The notes: generated from the sequence alone by a model not told the origin. A DNA stretch of 64,000 nucleotides from Rhizobium anhuiense (GCF_003985145.1 NZ_ML133531.1:1-64000), one strand, 5' to 3'; positions 43,231 through 51,898 are shown, numbered from the stretch's first letter. Numbers and translations: made by a program.

Positions 43231-43272
43231 TAGAGCGTCCTTTGTGCGTCCGAAAGGACGCACGGCGCTCTA
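43231..43272. repeat. Palindromic intergenic element (RIME-like) overlapping the cpdB stop
   Basis: Outer arms TAGAGCG / CGCTCTA and inner arms GTGCGTCC / GGACGCAC with a GAAA loop form a two-stage cruciform. The last three bases are the cpdB stop. Small palindromes of this build are dispersed in Rhizobium genomes. It would also work as a terminator for cpdB or for the LysR gene. Confidence 0.7.
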
Positions 43273-45258
43273 GAGAACCAGCCTGAACTTGGAGAAACCG
43301 TCGGCGCCTTCGCCGGCATCCTCGATCTTGACGCTCTTTACCTCGCCGAGGAACTGCTTCGCCTTCGGGCCACTTTCGAAGGTCGCGGTCGTACCGGGAA
43401 GCGGTTTGAAGGTCCAGTTTGCGTCGGCCGACGGATTGATCGTGCCCTGGTCATGGATATAGCGGACGATGACGTCGCGGTTGGTATCCGGCGCCTGGAA
43501 GATCACCTTGTCTGCGGTGATCTCCGGGAAATTGCCGCCGCCGCCGGCGCGGTAATTGTTCGAGACGACGACGAACTTTTGGGCCGGATCGATCGGCTTG
43601 CCATCGAAGGCGAGGTTCTGGATGCGGTTGGCGTCCGGATTGATCGCCTTGCCGGATGAATCATATTTCGGCGGCTGCGACAGGTCGATCTGGTAGGTGA
43701 CCCCGTCGATCACGTCGAAATTATAGGACGGGAAGTCGCTGTTGAGCAGCGGCGCGTCCTTCGAGCCCGCTTCGATGTGATTGAACATGCCGGCCGACAT
43801 TTCGAGCCAGTTCTTCACCTGTGCGCCGGTGATGGCGACAGCCTGCACCGTGTTCGGGTAGAGATAGAGATCGGCGACGTTCTTGATGGCGATATTGCCG
43901 GCTGGAACGTCGGTATAGTAGTCGGCGCCGCCACGCCCGCCGGCCTTGAAGGGAGCCGCCGCCGAAAGCACCGGCAGGTCCTTGAAAGCGGTATCGGCGA
44001 GCATCTGCCTGATGTACCAGGTCTGCGCCTGTGAGACGACCTGCACCGAAGGGTCGTCGGCGACCAGCGCGAAGTAGGAGTAGAGCGGTGCGGACGTCTT
44101 GCCGACCGGGGTGCGGACATAGGCAAGGGTCGCCTCGTGCTCGGCCTTGGCGGCCTCGACCACTTCCTTCTTGTCTGCGTAATCGGCCACCACCTTCTTC
44201 TTGTCGTCGCGATGATAGATCGGCCGGGCTTCCGCGGTGAAATCGACGATCTTCCAGCTATTGCCGTCCTTTTCGAGCAGCAGGTCGATCAGGCCGAGAT
44301 GCGAGCCCCAGAAGCCGGCCATCACGGTGGGCTTGCCATGCAGGGTGCCCTTGACCGGATCGGCATTGGCGATGCCGTCCCAGCTCTTCGGGCCGGGGAA
44401 GACGAGATGCTGGTGACCGGTGAAGATGGCGTCGATCCTGTCGACGGCCGCCAGATGCAGTGAGGCGTTTTCCATCTTTTCGGACGGTGCGCTGCCGTCG
44501 ATGCCGGAATGGGAGAGTGCGATGACGATATCGGCGCCGGCCTCCTTCATGGCGGGAACCCAGGCCTTGGCGGCCTCGACGATATCGCGCGTTTGCGCCT
44601 TGCCTTCGAGGTTCTTGATGTCCCAGAGCATGATCTGCGGCGGGACGAAGCCGATGAAGCCGATCTTGACCGGGCTCTCATTACCGGCGCCGTCCTTGAT
44701 CTGTTTTTCCAAGACGACGTAGGGCTTGAAGAAGAGGTCGTCCTGCTTCGGGTCCGAGGCAAGCTGGCCCTTGGTCAGGTTGGCGCAGACGAAGGGGAAG
44801 TTCGCGCCCGAGAGTACCTTGAACATGAAGTCGAGGCCGTAGTTGAACTCGTGATTCCCGAGCGTTGCCACCGTATAGCCGAGCGTGTTCATCGCCTTGA
44901 TCACCGGATGGACGTCGCCCTCCTTCATGCCGTGCTGATAGGCCATGTAGTCGCCCATCGGATTGCCCTGCAGCACGTCGCCATTGTCGATCAGCAGCGA
45001 GTTGACGGCCTCGGCGCGGATGCCGTCGATGATCGTCCCGGTGCGGGCAAGACCCATCGTGTCGTTCGGCTTGTCGGCATAATAGTCATAGGGGAAGACG
45101 TTGACGTGAATATCCGTCGTTTCCATCAGCCTCAGATGCGCCTGGTTGGCGCTGGCCCGCGCGCTGAAGGGGTGCAGCAGCACCAGGGCGGAAGTGGCGG
45201 CGAGGCCGCCGAGCAGGGAACGGCGGCTCATTACGCCAACATCGAAAATAGAAGACAT
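43270..45258 (-). CDS. cpdB: 2',3'-cyclic-nucleotide 2'-phosphodiesterase / 3'-nucleotidase
   Basis: 662 aa periplasmic enzyme salvaging phosphate and nucleosides from cyclic nucleotides. The N-terminus MSRRSLLGGLAATS (residues 10-23) is Tat-like, so export folded is likely. The calcineurin-like metal site shows LMETTDIHVNVFPYD and LGNHEFNYGLDF, plus GHQHLVFPG. The C-terminal 5'-nucleotidase domain carries SNNYRAGGGGNFP. GGAGAG precedes the ATG at 45258. Its stop is part of a palindromic repeat. Confidence 0.95.
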   Translation of the reverse strand: MSSIFDVGVMSRRSLLGGLAATSALVLLHPFSARASANQAHLRLMETTDIHVNVFPYDYYADKPNDTMGLARTGTIIDGIRAEAVNSLLIDNGDVLQGNPMGDYMAYQHGMKEGDVHPVIKAMNTLGYTVATLGNHEFNYGLDFMFKVLSGANFPFVCANLTKGQLASDPKQDDLFFKPYVVLEKQIKDGAGNESPVKIGFIGFVPPQIMLWDIKNLEGKAQTRDIVEAAKAWVPAMKEAGADIVIALSHSGIDGSAPSEKMENASLHLAAVDRIDAIFTGHQHLVFPGPKSWDGIANADPVKGTLHGKPTVMAGFWGSHLGLIDLLLEKDGNSWKIVDFTAEARPIYHRDDKKKVVADYADKKEVVEAAKAEHEATLAYVRTPVGKTSAPLYSYFALVADDPSVQVVSQAQTWYIRQMLADTAFKDLPVLSAAAPFKAGGRGGADYYTDVPAGNIAIKNVADLYLYPNTVQAVAITGAQVKNWLEMSAGMFNHIEAGSKDAPLLNSDFPSYNFDVIDGVTYQIDLSQPPKYDSSGKAINPDANRIQNLAFDGKPIDPAQKFVVVSNNYRAGGGGNFPEITADKVIFQAPDTNRDVIVRYIHDQGTINPSADANWTFKPLPGTTATFESGPKAKQFLGEVKSVKIEDAGEGADGFSKFRLVL

Positions 45259-45599
45259 GGAAACTCTCCTTCAAGGATCATGCATCGTCCGGCCCGTCAG
45301 AATTAGGACGATTTGCCGTGGAGTACACTGCGAAAATGACAGGACGTCAAAACAATCCGCCGGGAAAGCAGCGTGGCTCCGAAATACAATTTATGGTGCA
45401 GTGGTCCGGCTGAAATTTCATCGGGGACGGATCATCGGCAGGATCGATCCTGCTCCGCCGTCAACGCCAAGAGCGCCGCCATCGACTTCGGAGGCGTCAG
45501 GCTGTCGTAGACGCAAGGGGCGGTCACCCTCGACGTCAACGTCAACCGCAGCTACTGGAACGATCTTAGCCGCTCCTTCGGGGCAAAGGCGGTGCAGCC
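45259..45599. other. Intergenic region with a gene remnant
   Basis: About 340 bases between cpdB and the PilZ gene. One plus-strand frame reads protein-like sequence with an internal TAG at 45508 and runs to a TGA at 45630, inside the PilZ gene; see the remnant entry. No other motif was recognised. Confidence 0.5.
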
Positions 45600-45630
45600 T
45601 TACGATTTCAGTGTCGATGCCGCCAAGTGA
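45421..45630 (+). pseudogene. Degenerate 3' gene remnant
   Basis: In one frame the sequence reads AVNAKSAAIDFGGVRL, a TAG at 45508, then AVTLDVNVNRSYWNDL, SRSFGAKAVQPYDFSVDAAK and TGA at 45630. The composition looks like real protein, unlike the Arg/Pro/Ser-rich shadow frames here. The original gene cannot be named. Its end overlaps the last ten codons of the PilZ gene on the other strand. Confidence 0.35.
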
Positions 45631-46004
45631 GGCGTCCGATCGCCATTGGCGCCTGATATGGTCAACGGGCGGGTCGCCAGTACCGGCCGGACTTCTTTAT
45701 GGAAGAATCGGAAATAGGAGGACACCTGTGCCCGCGCATTAGAGTTCACGTCGAACTGGATGCCGACGCGGCCGTTGTGCTTCCAGCGGATGACGCCTTC
45801 GAGCAGCCCGAGGTTTTCGGCCTCGATCCGCACCTTGCTGCCGGAGGCGGCATGGAACGGCCCTTTCATCTCCAGGGCGGCGCCGGTTACCGACAGGTTG
45901 AGAATGCGGGCATCCACCTGGCTGTTCAGATATTTGACATTGCCGAAAACGCGGCAGCTTTTCCGGTCGGCCTTTCGGGCCGTGATTTTCAAATTACGAG
46001 TCAT
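45600..46004 (-). CDS. PilZ-domain c-di-GMP-binding protein
   Basis: 134 aa, a single PilZ domain. The c-di-GMP-binding residues are kept: R10-K-A-D-R14 (RxxxR) and N36-L-S-V-T-G41 (N/D-x-S-x2-G). The domain continues through VRIEAENLGLLEG to GVIRWKHNGRVGIQF. It is a receptor without output domain, so it probably acts by binding a motility or secretion partner. The C-terminal tail overlaps a degenerate gene remnant on the opposite strand. Confidence 0.88.
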   Translation of the reverse strand: MTRNLKITARKADRKSCRVFGNVKYLNSQVDARILNLSVTGAALEMKGPFHAASGSKVRIEAENLGLLEGVIRWKHNGRVGIQFDVNSNARAQVSSYFRFFHKEVRPVLATRPLTISGANGDRTPHLAASTLKS

Positions 46005-46088
46005 ACTGTCTCCCTTCTACAGCGAGGGAGCATAGCGCCCGAAAATTGAAATGGTTTTAGGGGCTTGGCTAAAATTGCAGTGAAACCG

Positions 46089-46970
46089 TCAGTTTGCCGC
46101 GGCGGCTCTGCGTCCCACTACATGTTCGCGCCAGACCGTGAAGATGCCGGCGGCGACCACGATCGCCGAGCCGACGATCATGTTGATGCTGAGCGTTTCG
46201 TCATAGATCACCATGCCGATGATCGAGGCGTAGACAAGTGACAGATAGGTCAGCGGCTGGACGGCGGCAGCATCGAGAATATCGTAGGCGCGAATGAGGA
46301 AATAATGGCTGGAGATGCTGGTCATACAGACGAGCGCCATCCAGCCCCAGTCGCCCGGCGACATCCAGCTCCAGTAGAATGGTCCGACCAGCGTCATCGT
46401 GACGCCGCCGACGACGCCGGTATAGAAGAAGCTGGTCATCGACGAATCGTCGCGGCTGACCAGGCGGGTGGCGATGACATAGAAGGCGAAGTTGAAGCAG
46501 GAAATGACGGCCAGAAGCAGCTTGAGGTCGAAAAATTCGCCTTCCGGCTTCAGGATCAGCAACACCCCGAACAGTCCGGCGCCGATCGCCGCCCACCGCC
46601 GCCACCCGACCCGCTCGCCGAGGATCGGCATTGCCAGCAGCGCGATCAGGATCGGCGTCGCGGAAAAGATCGCCTGTGAACGGGCAAGGCCGATCATGGC
46701 AAAACAGGTGATGGCGAGAACCACCTGAATCGCAAGCAGAACGCCGCGCGTCACCTGCAGGAAAGGCCGCTTGGTGCGGGCCGTCGCCTTGAGACCGCCG
46801 CGCATCTTCGAGGCGAGAATGATCGTGAAGAGCGCGAAAGCCCAGTAGCGGATCATCGTCACGAAGATCGGCGGATAGGTCGATGCCAGATGTTTCGAGA
46901 TCGCGTCCTGCAAGGAGAAGATGGTGATTGCCAGCAGGGCGAAAATATAGCCGTGGGTCTTCGATGTCAT
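46089..46970 (-). CDS. EamA (DMT) family transporter
   Basis: 293 aa with about ten membrane helices formed by two EamA repeats (AIFSATPILIALLAMPILGERV in the first, QPLTYLSLVYASIIGMVIYDE in the second). Proteins of this RhaT/YdcZ-like group export amino acids, metabolites or drugs. Here it is next to the alanine dehydrogenase locus and its Lrp-type regulator, so amino-acid export is a guess. ATG at 46970 begins MTSKTHGYIF; the ribosome site is weak and a longer start is possible. Confidence 0.88.
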   Translation of the reverse strand: MTSKTHGYIFALLAITIFSLQDAISKHLASTYPPIFVTMIRYWAFALFTIILASKMRGGLKATARTKRPFLQVTRGVLLAIQVVLAITCFAMIGLARSQAIFSATPILIALLAMPILGERVGWRRWAAIGAGLFGVLLILKPEGEFFDLKLLLAVISCFNFAFYVIATRLVSRDDSSMTSFFYTGVVGGVTMTLVGPFYWSWMSPGDWGWMALVCMTSISSHYFLIRAYDILDAAAVQPLTYLSLVYASIIGMVIYDETLSINMIVGSAIVVAAGIFTVWREHVVGRRAAAAN

Positions 46971-47042
46971 GACATGCCGTTGAGCGGGAAACGCCCGCGC
47001 GCACCGAAAGTCTGGGCAGGCTTTCAATGAATATGCAAGGCC

Positions 47043-47504
47043 TCAAAGGCCGACATTCGGCCTGTCGATGATTTCTCTGAGCGCGAAACTGGAATTGATC
47101 TTGACGACGTGGGGCAGGGCAGACAGCCAGTCGCGGTGGATGCGCTCATAATCCTCGAGATCGCGCGCGGCGACGCGCAGGATATAATCGTATTCGCCCG
47201 ACATCAGGTAGCAGACGAGCACGTTGGGGCAGAGCTTCACCGCCGCCTCGAATTCGGCCAGCGTCTTGGCGAACTGGCCGGAGAGCGAGATATGCACGAT
47301 GGCGATCATCTTGTAGTCGAGCGCCTTGTGCGAAAGGCGGGCATGGTAGCCGTCGATGACGCCGCTTCTTTCCAAGATGTCGAGCCGGCGTGAACAGGCC
47401 GAAGGCGACAGTCCGATCCTTTCGGCAAGCTCGGCATTGGTGATGCGGGCATCGGCCTGCAGCACCTTCAGAATCGCAAGATCGATGGTGTCGAGATCGG
47501 CCAT
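47043..47504 (-). CDS. Lrp/AsnC-family regulator, AldR-like
   Basis: 153 aa. Helix-turn-helix (ARITNAELAERIGLSPSACSR) and RAM domain (VCYLMSGEYDYILRV). It is divergent from ald, the arrangement of AldR, the L-alanine-sensing activator known in rhizobia and mycobacteria. Symmetric TTGCACAA/TTGTGCAA sites lie between the genes. ATG at 47504 begins MADLDTIDLAIL. Downstream, 72 bases on, is the EamA exporter gene in the same direction. Confidence 0.93.
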   Translation of the reverse strand: MADLDTIDLAILKVLQADARITNAELAERIGLSPSACSRRLDILERSGVIDGYHARLSHKALDYKMIAIVHISLSGQFAKTLAEFEAAVKLCPNVLVCYLMSGEYDYILRVAARDLEDYERIHRDWLSALPHVVKINSSFALREIIDRPNVGL

Positions 47505-47568
47505 TCGAAGAACCTTCGAAGAAAGAGGGGCATTGCACAATAATCGCCGAAAAAATGCATTTGTGCAA
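47504..47568. promoter_or_regulatory. Lrp-type (AldR) sites between ald and its regulator
   Basis: TTGCACAA (47533-47540) and TTGTGCAA (47561-47568) are perfect inverted copies. TTCGAAGAA occurs twice, at 47504 and 47515, one helical turn apart, over the regulator's ribosome site. The arrangement suits binding of an Lrp-type oligomer that autoregulates and activates ald. Confidence 0.6.
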
Positions 47569-47659
47569 ATCGTCTTTGCAAGGACATTTCGCGGCCTTGA
47601 TGATTGGATTCATCGTCTGAGGAGATCCGCGACTGCGGAGTGACATGAGAGGAACGCCA

Positions 47660-48778
47660 ATGCGTGTCGGTTGCCCGAAGGAAATCAAGAATCATGAATA
47701 TCGCGTCGGCCTGACGCCGGCTTCGGTGCGCGAATATGTCGCCCACGGGCACGAAGTCTGGGTCGAGACCAAGGCGGGCACCGGCATCGGCGCCGATGAT
47801 GCCGCCTATGCCGCGGCTGGCGCCAAGATCGCCGCCTCTGCTAAAGATATCTTCGAAAAGTGCGACATGATCGTCAAGGTGAAGGAGCCGCAGCCCTCTG
47901 AATGGGCGCAACTCCGCGACGGTCAGCTTCTCTACACCTATCTGCATCTGGCGCCGGATCCCGAACAGACCAAGGGTCTGATCGCCTCCGGGGTGACCGC
48001 GATTGCCTATGAGACGGTGACCGACGAGCGCGGCGGCCTGCCGCTGCTGGCGCCGATGTCGGAAGTGGCAGGACGCCTGTCGATCCAGGCAGGAGCGACC
48101 GCGCTGCAGAAAGCCAACGGCGGCCTCGGCGTCCTGCTCGGCGGCGTACCCGGCGTGCTGCCGGCCAAGGTCGCGGTGATCGGCGGCGGCGTCGTCGGCC
48201 TGCATGCGGCCCGGATGGCCGCCGGTCTCGGCGCCGATGTCAGCATCCTCGACAAGTCGCTGCCGCGCCTACGCCAGCTCGACGATATCTTTTCCGGCCG
48301 CATCCACACCCGTTATTCCAGCATCCAGGCGCTGGAGGAGGAAGTCTTTTCGGCCGACCTGATTATCGGCGCGGTGCTGATCCCCGGCGCTGCTGCTCCG
48401 AAGCTCGTCACCCGGGAAATGCTTTCCGGCATGAAGAAGGGCTCCGTCATTGTCGATGTCGCCATCGACCAGGGCGGCTGCTTCGAGACCTCGCATGCGA
48501 CGACCCATTCCGATCCGACCTATGAGGTTGACGGCGTCGTGCATTATTGCGTCGCCAACATGCCGGGCGCCGTGCCGGTCACCTCGGCGCATGCGCTGAA
48601 CAATGCCACGCTGGTTCATGGTCTGGCGCTTGCCGATCGCGGCCTGCGCGCCATCGCCGAAGACAAGCATCTGAGGAATGGTCTCAACGTCCACAAGGGC
48701 CGCATCACCAGCAAGCCGGTCGCCGACGCACTGGGTTACGAAGCTTTCGCGCCGGAGAGCGTACTGAACGTAGCGTAA
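47660..48778 (+). CDS. ald: Alanine dehydrogenase
   Basis: 372 aa. Interconverts L-alanine and pyruvate plus ammonia with NAD; in rhizobia it feeds carbon and nitrogen metabolism. N-terminal signature MRVGCPKEIKNHEYRVGLTP, catalytic Lys/His region (KVKEPQPSEW), nucleotide-binding VIGGGVVGLHAARMA and substrate loop VDVAIDQGGCFE. GAGGAA precedes the ATG. Followed by a good terminator and regulated by the divergent Lrp-type gene. Confidence 0.97.
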   Translation: MRVGCPKEIKNHEYRVGLTPASVREYVAHGHEVWVETKAGTGIGADDAAYAAAGAKIAASAKDIFEKCDMIVKVKEPQPSEWAQLRDGQLLYTYLHLAPDPEQTKGLIASGVTAIAYETVTDERGGLPLLAPMSEVAGRLSIQAGATALQKANGGLGVLLGGVPGVLPAKVAVIGGGVVGLHAARMAAGLGADVSILDKSLPRLRQLDDIFSGRIHTRYSSIQALEEEVFSADLIIGAVLIPGAAAPKLVTREMLSGMKKGSVIVDVAIDQGGCFETSHATTHSDPTYEVDGVVHYCVANMPGAVPVTSAHALNNATLVHGLALADRGLRAIAEDKHLRNGLNVHKGRITSKPVADALGYEAFAPESVLNVA

Positions 48779-48827
48779 GCTATCTCACTCAAGGTGATGG
48801 CTTACAGCATTATTCTTCGATCGGCAG

Positions 48828-48857
48828 GGCGGTATCCGAAGGGATGCCGCCTTCTTT
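48828..48857 (+). terminator. Terminator of ald
   Basis: GGCGGTATCC / GGATGCCGCC with a GAAG loop and one G-U pair, followed by TTCTTTGT. Fifty bases after the ald stop. Confidence 0.78.
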
Positions 48858-49006
48858 GTATGACGGCGCACCTGTAATCGAACCGCGACCGTCGGCGGCG
48901 TTGGAGCTATGTTTTTCCTCGTCAGGCAGCGCGATGAGTTGTGTCCCTCCCGAACAGTTGCCATCGTATCATGCCGATGTGCAGTCGCCATCCAAACGGA
49001 GCAGCA

Positions 49007-49936
49007 ATGACGGTTGAGAGTCGAGAGCAAACATCGCCGGTTCCGCTTCGAACGTCACCGACCGGGCTCGAAACATATATTGCCGGCAGAACACTCGTCA
49101 GCGGGGATGGCCCAGCCTGGACCGACATATTCGTGCAGGTGTTTTCCCGCCTGAAGGTGCAACACCCCTTTCTTGTTCCGGCAGTCGCCGAGCCTCTCGT
49201 TGTTTGGGTGATCTCAGGCCAAGCATGTGTCGAGGAACGCGATCTGGGCGGGGAGTGGGAGGCCAATACAGTCAAAGTTGGGGACTTTTTTCTGACGCGG
49301 TCGCCCACGCCATACGAAATGCGCTGGCATGCCGAGGGAGACGAACCTTTCCAGGTAATGCATCTCTATCTCTCCGTTCCGTTGTTCGACCGGGTGGCGG
49401 AAGGGGTTCTCGGCAAGGCTGCCAGCGCCATGCGCCTGCGCGACGTATCTGGCGGCCGCGACCAGCATCTTTCCACCATGCTGGAACTGATCCATGCTGA
49501 ACTGACGGCAGAAGGGCAGGGAAGTCGGCTCTTCGTGCAGGGATTGGCGCAGACGCTCGCTGTTCATCTTATTCGACAATATGCAACATTTGATGCAGAG
49601 ACACGGCCGTCAAATGCCCTCCCGGGCGCCAAGCTACGGCGGGCCATCGCATTCATGGAAGCCAACCTTCAAGAGCCGTTTGATCTCGCACGTCTGGCGC
49701 AAACGGCCGGCATGAGCGCTTTTCACTTCAGCCGCCTCTTCAAGAAAGCCACCGGCCTTTCCCCATCCCATTACTTCATTCGCCAACGCATAGCCAAAGC
49801 CCAGCAACTTCTGCAGGAAACCAGCACCAGCATCATCGAGATCGGCATGTCCGTGGGGTATTCGAGCCCCAGCCATTTTGCTCAGATTTTCCGCCGGGAG
49901 GCCGGCGTCTCCCCCAGCGACTACCGTCGCAGTTAA
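49007..49936 (+). CDS. AraC-family transcriptional regulator
   Basis: 309 aa. N-terminal cupin-like sensor domain (VGDFFLTRSPTPYEMRWH) and C-terminal AraC double helix-turn-helix: FDLARLAQTAGMSAFHFSRL, then IIEIGMSVGYSSPSHFAQIF and RREAGVSPSDYR. ATG at 49007 has CGGAG 8 bases upstream. It is upstream of, and in line with, the SDR/flavin reductase/DUF1330 group, which it probably controls. The ligand is not evident. Confidence 0.92.
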   Translation: MTVESREQTSPVPLRTSPTGLETYIAGRTLVSGDGPAWTDIFVQVFSRLKVQHPFLVPAVAEPLVVWVISGQACVEERDLGGEWEANTVKVGDFFLTRSPTPYEMRWHAEGDEPFQVMHLYLSVPLFDRVAEGVLGKAASAMRLRDVSGGRDQHLSTMLELIHAELTAEGQGSRLFVQGLAQTLAVHLIRQYATFDAETRPSNALPGAKLRRAIAFMEANLQEPFDLARLAQTAGMSAFHFSRLFKKATGLSPSHYFIRQRIAKAQQLLQETSTSIIEIGMSVGYSSPSHFAQIFRREAGVSPSDYRRS

Positions 49937-50109
49937 AACGCGTCGCGATCTTTCAGATTGGCTCCTTGCGCTTTTAGGCCTTTGTTTTTGCGCATGTCTC
50001 GCAAAATCGCTGCACAGTTTTGCGTGGCATGCTTTAGGAATTCAGCTTGGTCCTTGCGGTTTTGAGCAAGATCCCAACAGGTCCCGCAAGGTCCCGAGAG
50101 AGGGATCAT
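49933..50109 (-). CDS. Small Lys/Asn-rich protein, unknown
   Basis: 58 codons with a TAA stop that shares TTAA with the AraC gene's stop. Contains CGTCWDLAQ, a CxxC-like pair, then DQAEFLKHATQNCAAIL and KNKGLKAQGANLKD. A purine-rich AAGGAAGC precedes the ATG at 50109. Lysine and asparagine content and codon use are unlike the Arg/Ala/Pro-rich shadow frames of this genome, so real coding is plausible, perhaps acquired. No family known. Confidence 0.42.
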   Translation of the reverse strand: MIPLSGPCGTCWDLAQNRKDQAEFLKHATQNCAAILRDMRKNKGLKAQGANLKDRDAF

Positions 50110-50186
50110 GCCCGCTTCCTTATGTTCCTCCTTGTCGAACACGACCGTCCTTTCGGTTGGAAGGGCGCCAGACAAGGAGATAAACC

Positions 50187-50936
50187 ATGACGAATATCAG
50201 TGGAAAAATCGCGCTGGTCACCGGCGCCTCGAGCGGCATCGGCGCCGCTACCGCGTTGAAGCTCGCCGAGGCCGGCGCAAAGGTTGGGATCGCCGCCCGT
50301 CGCACCGACAAACTTGAAGGCCTCCAAAAGGAGATCGCCTCCAGGGGCGGTGAAGCCCTTGTGATCGAAATGGACGTGGTCGATCCAGCCTCCGTCGAAG
50401 CCGGCGTCAAAAAGCTGTTGGGTGCCTATGGTTCGATCGACATTCTCGTCAACAATGCCGGTCTGATGCCGCTTTCGGATGTCGATCAGTTCAAAGTCGA
50501 CGAATGGCACCGGATGGTCGACGTCAATGTGAAGGGCCTGCTGAATACCACGGCTGCCGTTCTGCCGCAGATGATCAATCAACATTCCGGCCACATCTTC
50601 AACATGTCGTCGATCGCTGGCCGCAAGGTCTTCAAAGGCCTGTCGATCTATTGCGCCACCAAGCACGCGGTGGCCGCGTTCTCCGACGGCCTGCGCATGG
50701 AAGTGGGCCAGAAGCACAATATTCGGGTGACCTGCATCCAGCCGGGTGCCGTGGCGACCGAGCTGTACGATCACATCACCGAACCCGGCTATATCAAGCA
50801 GATGGACGATCTTGCCAAGCAAATGACGTTCCTGCAGGGCGAGGACATCGGCGACACCATCGTCTTTGCGGCGCAGGCGCCCGCACATGTGAATGTCGCG
50901 GAACTCTTCGTTCTGCCGGTCGAACAGGGCTGGTAA
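50187..50936 (+). CDS. SDR-family oxidoreductase
   Basis: 249 aa classical short-chain dehydrogenase: TGASSGIG (13-20), NNAGLMPLS, MSSIAGRK (catalytic Ser), YCATK (Tyr and Lys). Closely resembles the common clavulanate-dehydrogenase-like or YdfG-like SDRs that reduce keto groups with NADPH. A ribosome site (AAGGAG) precedes the ATG. First gene of a small redox group, followed by a flavin reductase and DUF1330 protein. Confidence 0.93.
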   Translation: MTNISGKIALVTGASSGIGAATALKLAEAGAKVGIAARRTDKLEGLQKEIASRGGEALVIEMDVVDPASVEAGVKKLLGAYGSIDILVNNAGLMPLSDVDQFKVDEWHRMVDVNVKGLLNTTAAVLPQMINQHSGHIFNMSSIAGRKVFKGLSIYCATKHAVAAFSDGLRMEVGQKHNIRVTCIQPGAVATELYDHITEPGYIKQMDDLAKQMTFLQGEDIGDTIVFAAQAPAHVNVAELFVLPVEQGW

Positions 50937-51003
50937 CCACGCCAGAAGGTCTTTCAGCTTCCCTGCATACGTGCGGGGAAGAAACTCGCGAAGGAACCGC
51001 ACG

Positions 51004-51552
51004 ATGAAAGAGATTTCCGCTTCCCAGGCCTATCGCCTGCTCGAACCGGGCCCGATCGTTCTTGTGACGACGAGCCTTGAGGGAACGCCCAATGTGATGA
51101 CAATGGGTTTTCACATGATGGTCCAGCACGCACCGCCGCTGATCGGTTGCGTCATCGGCCCCTGGGACTTCAGCCACCAGACTTTGAAAAAGACCGGCGA
51201 ATGCGTGATTGCGATTCCAGCCACCGATCTTGCCGAAACCGTGGTGGACATCGGCAATTGCTCCGGTGACACGGTGGACAAGTTCGAGCGGTTCGGCTTG
51301 GGGACTCGTCCAGCAAAGGATGTCGCGGCGCCGTTGCTGGTGGACTGCCTTGCCAATATCGAATGCCGTCTTGCCGATCCGAGCCTCGTCGATCGATACA
51401 ATCTCTTCATCCTCGAAGCGAAGAGGATCTGGATCGACGAGGCCCGCAAGGAACGGCGGACCATGCATCATCGTGGCGACGGCAGCTTCACCGTGGATGG
51501 CGGCACACTCGATCTCCGGAAGCGCATGGTTAAGTGGCGGCACTTGCCATAA
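51004..51552 (+). CDS. Flavin reductase-like (split-barrel) protein
   Basis: 182 aa. FMN-binding split-barrel domain: PGPIVLVTTSLEGTPNVMTMG, then CVIGPWDFSHQTLKKTGECVI and YNLFILEAKRIW. Members reduce flavin or act as FMN-containing oxidoreductases. GAAGGA precedes the ATG at 51004, 67 bases after the SDR. Substrate unknown; possibly supplies reduced flavin for a monooxygenase not seen here. Confidence 0.88.
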   Translation: MKEISASQAYRLLEPGPIVLVTTSLEGTPNVMTMGFHMMVQHAPPLIGCVIGPWDFSHQTLKKTGECVIAIPATDLAETVVDIGNCSGDTVDKFERFGLGTRPAKDVAAPLLVDCLANIECRLADPSLVDRYNLFILEAKRIWIDEARKERRTMHHRGDGSFTVDGGTLDLRKRMVKWRHLP

Positions 51553-51613
51553 GGCGCGCCGCCGCACGCAAAACACACATCCCAAACTTCACATTGATTG
51601 AAAGGATATAATC

Positions 51614-51898
51614 ATGTCCGCCTACCTCGTTGTCGATCTTGATATCCACGACCCCGAAGCCATTGCCGATTACCGTTCGAAGGCCCTGCCTCTGGTGGCA
51701 AAGGCCGGCGGCCGTCTCATCGCTCTCGATGACGCCCCCCTCGAACTCGAAGGCTGGCAGGCGACGAATATGCTGATCATCGAGTTTCTCGATATGGATG
51801 CCATCCGTGGTCTCTTTGCATCGCCCGAATATGCGCCGCTCGCACACCAACGGCAGGCTGCCGCAGGTTCGCGGATCATTGCTTTACGCGGCGTTTGA
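51614..51898 (+). CDS. DUF1330-family protein
   Basis: 94 aa dimeric alpha/beta-barrel fold: AYLVVDLDIHDPEAIADYRS at the start, then GRLIALDDAPLELEGW and the SPEYAPLAHQRQAAAGSRI signature (YxPLxxxRxxAA). Function unknown; the fold is shared with small antibiotic-monooxygenase-like proteins. GAAAGGATA precedes the ATG, so it joins the SDR and flavin reductase genes in an operon. Confidence 0.9.
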   Translation: MSAYLVVDLDIHDPEAIADYRSKALPLVAKAGGRLIALDDAPLELEGWQATNMLIIEFLDMDAIRGLFASPEYAPLAHQRQAAAGSRIIALRGV

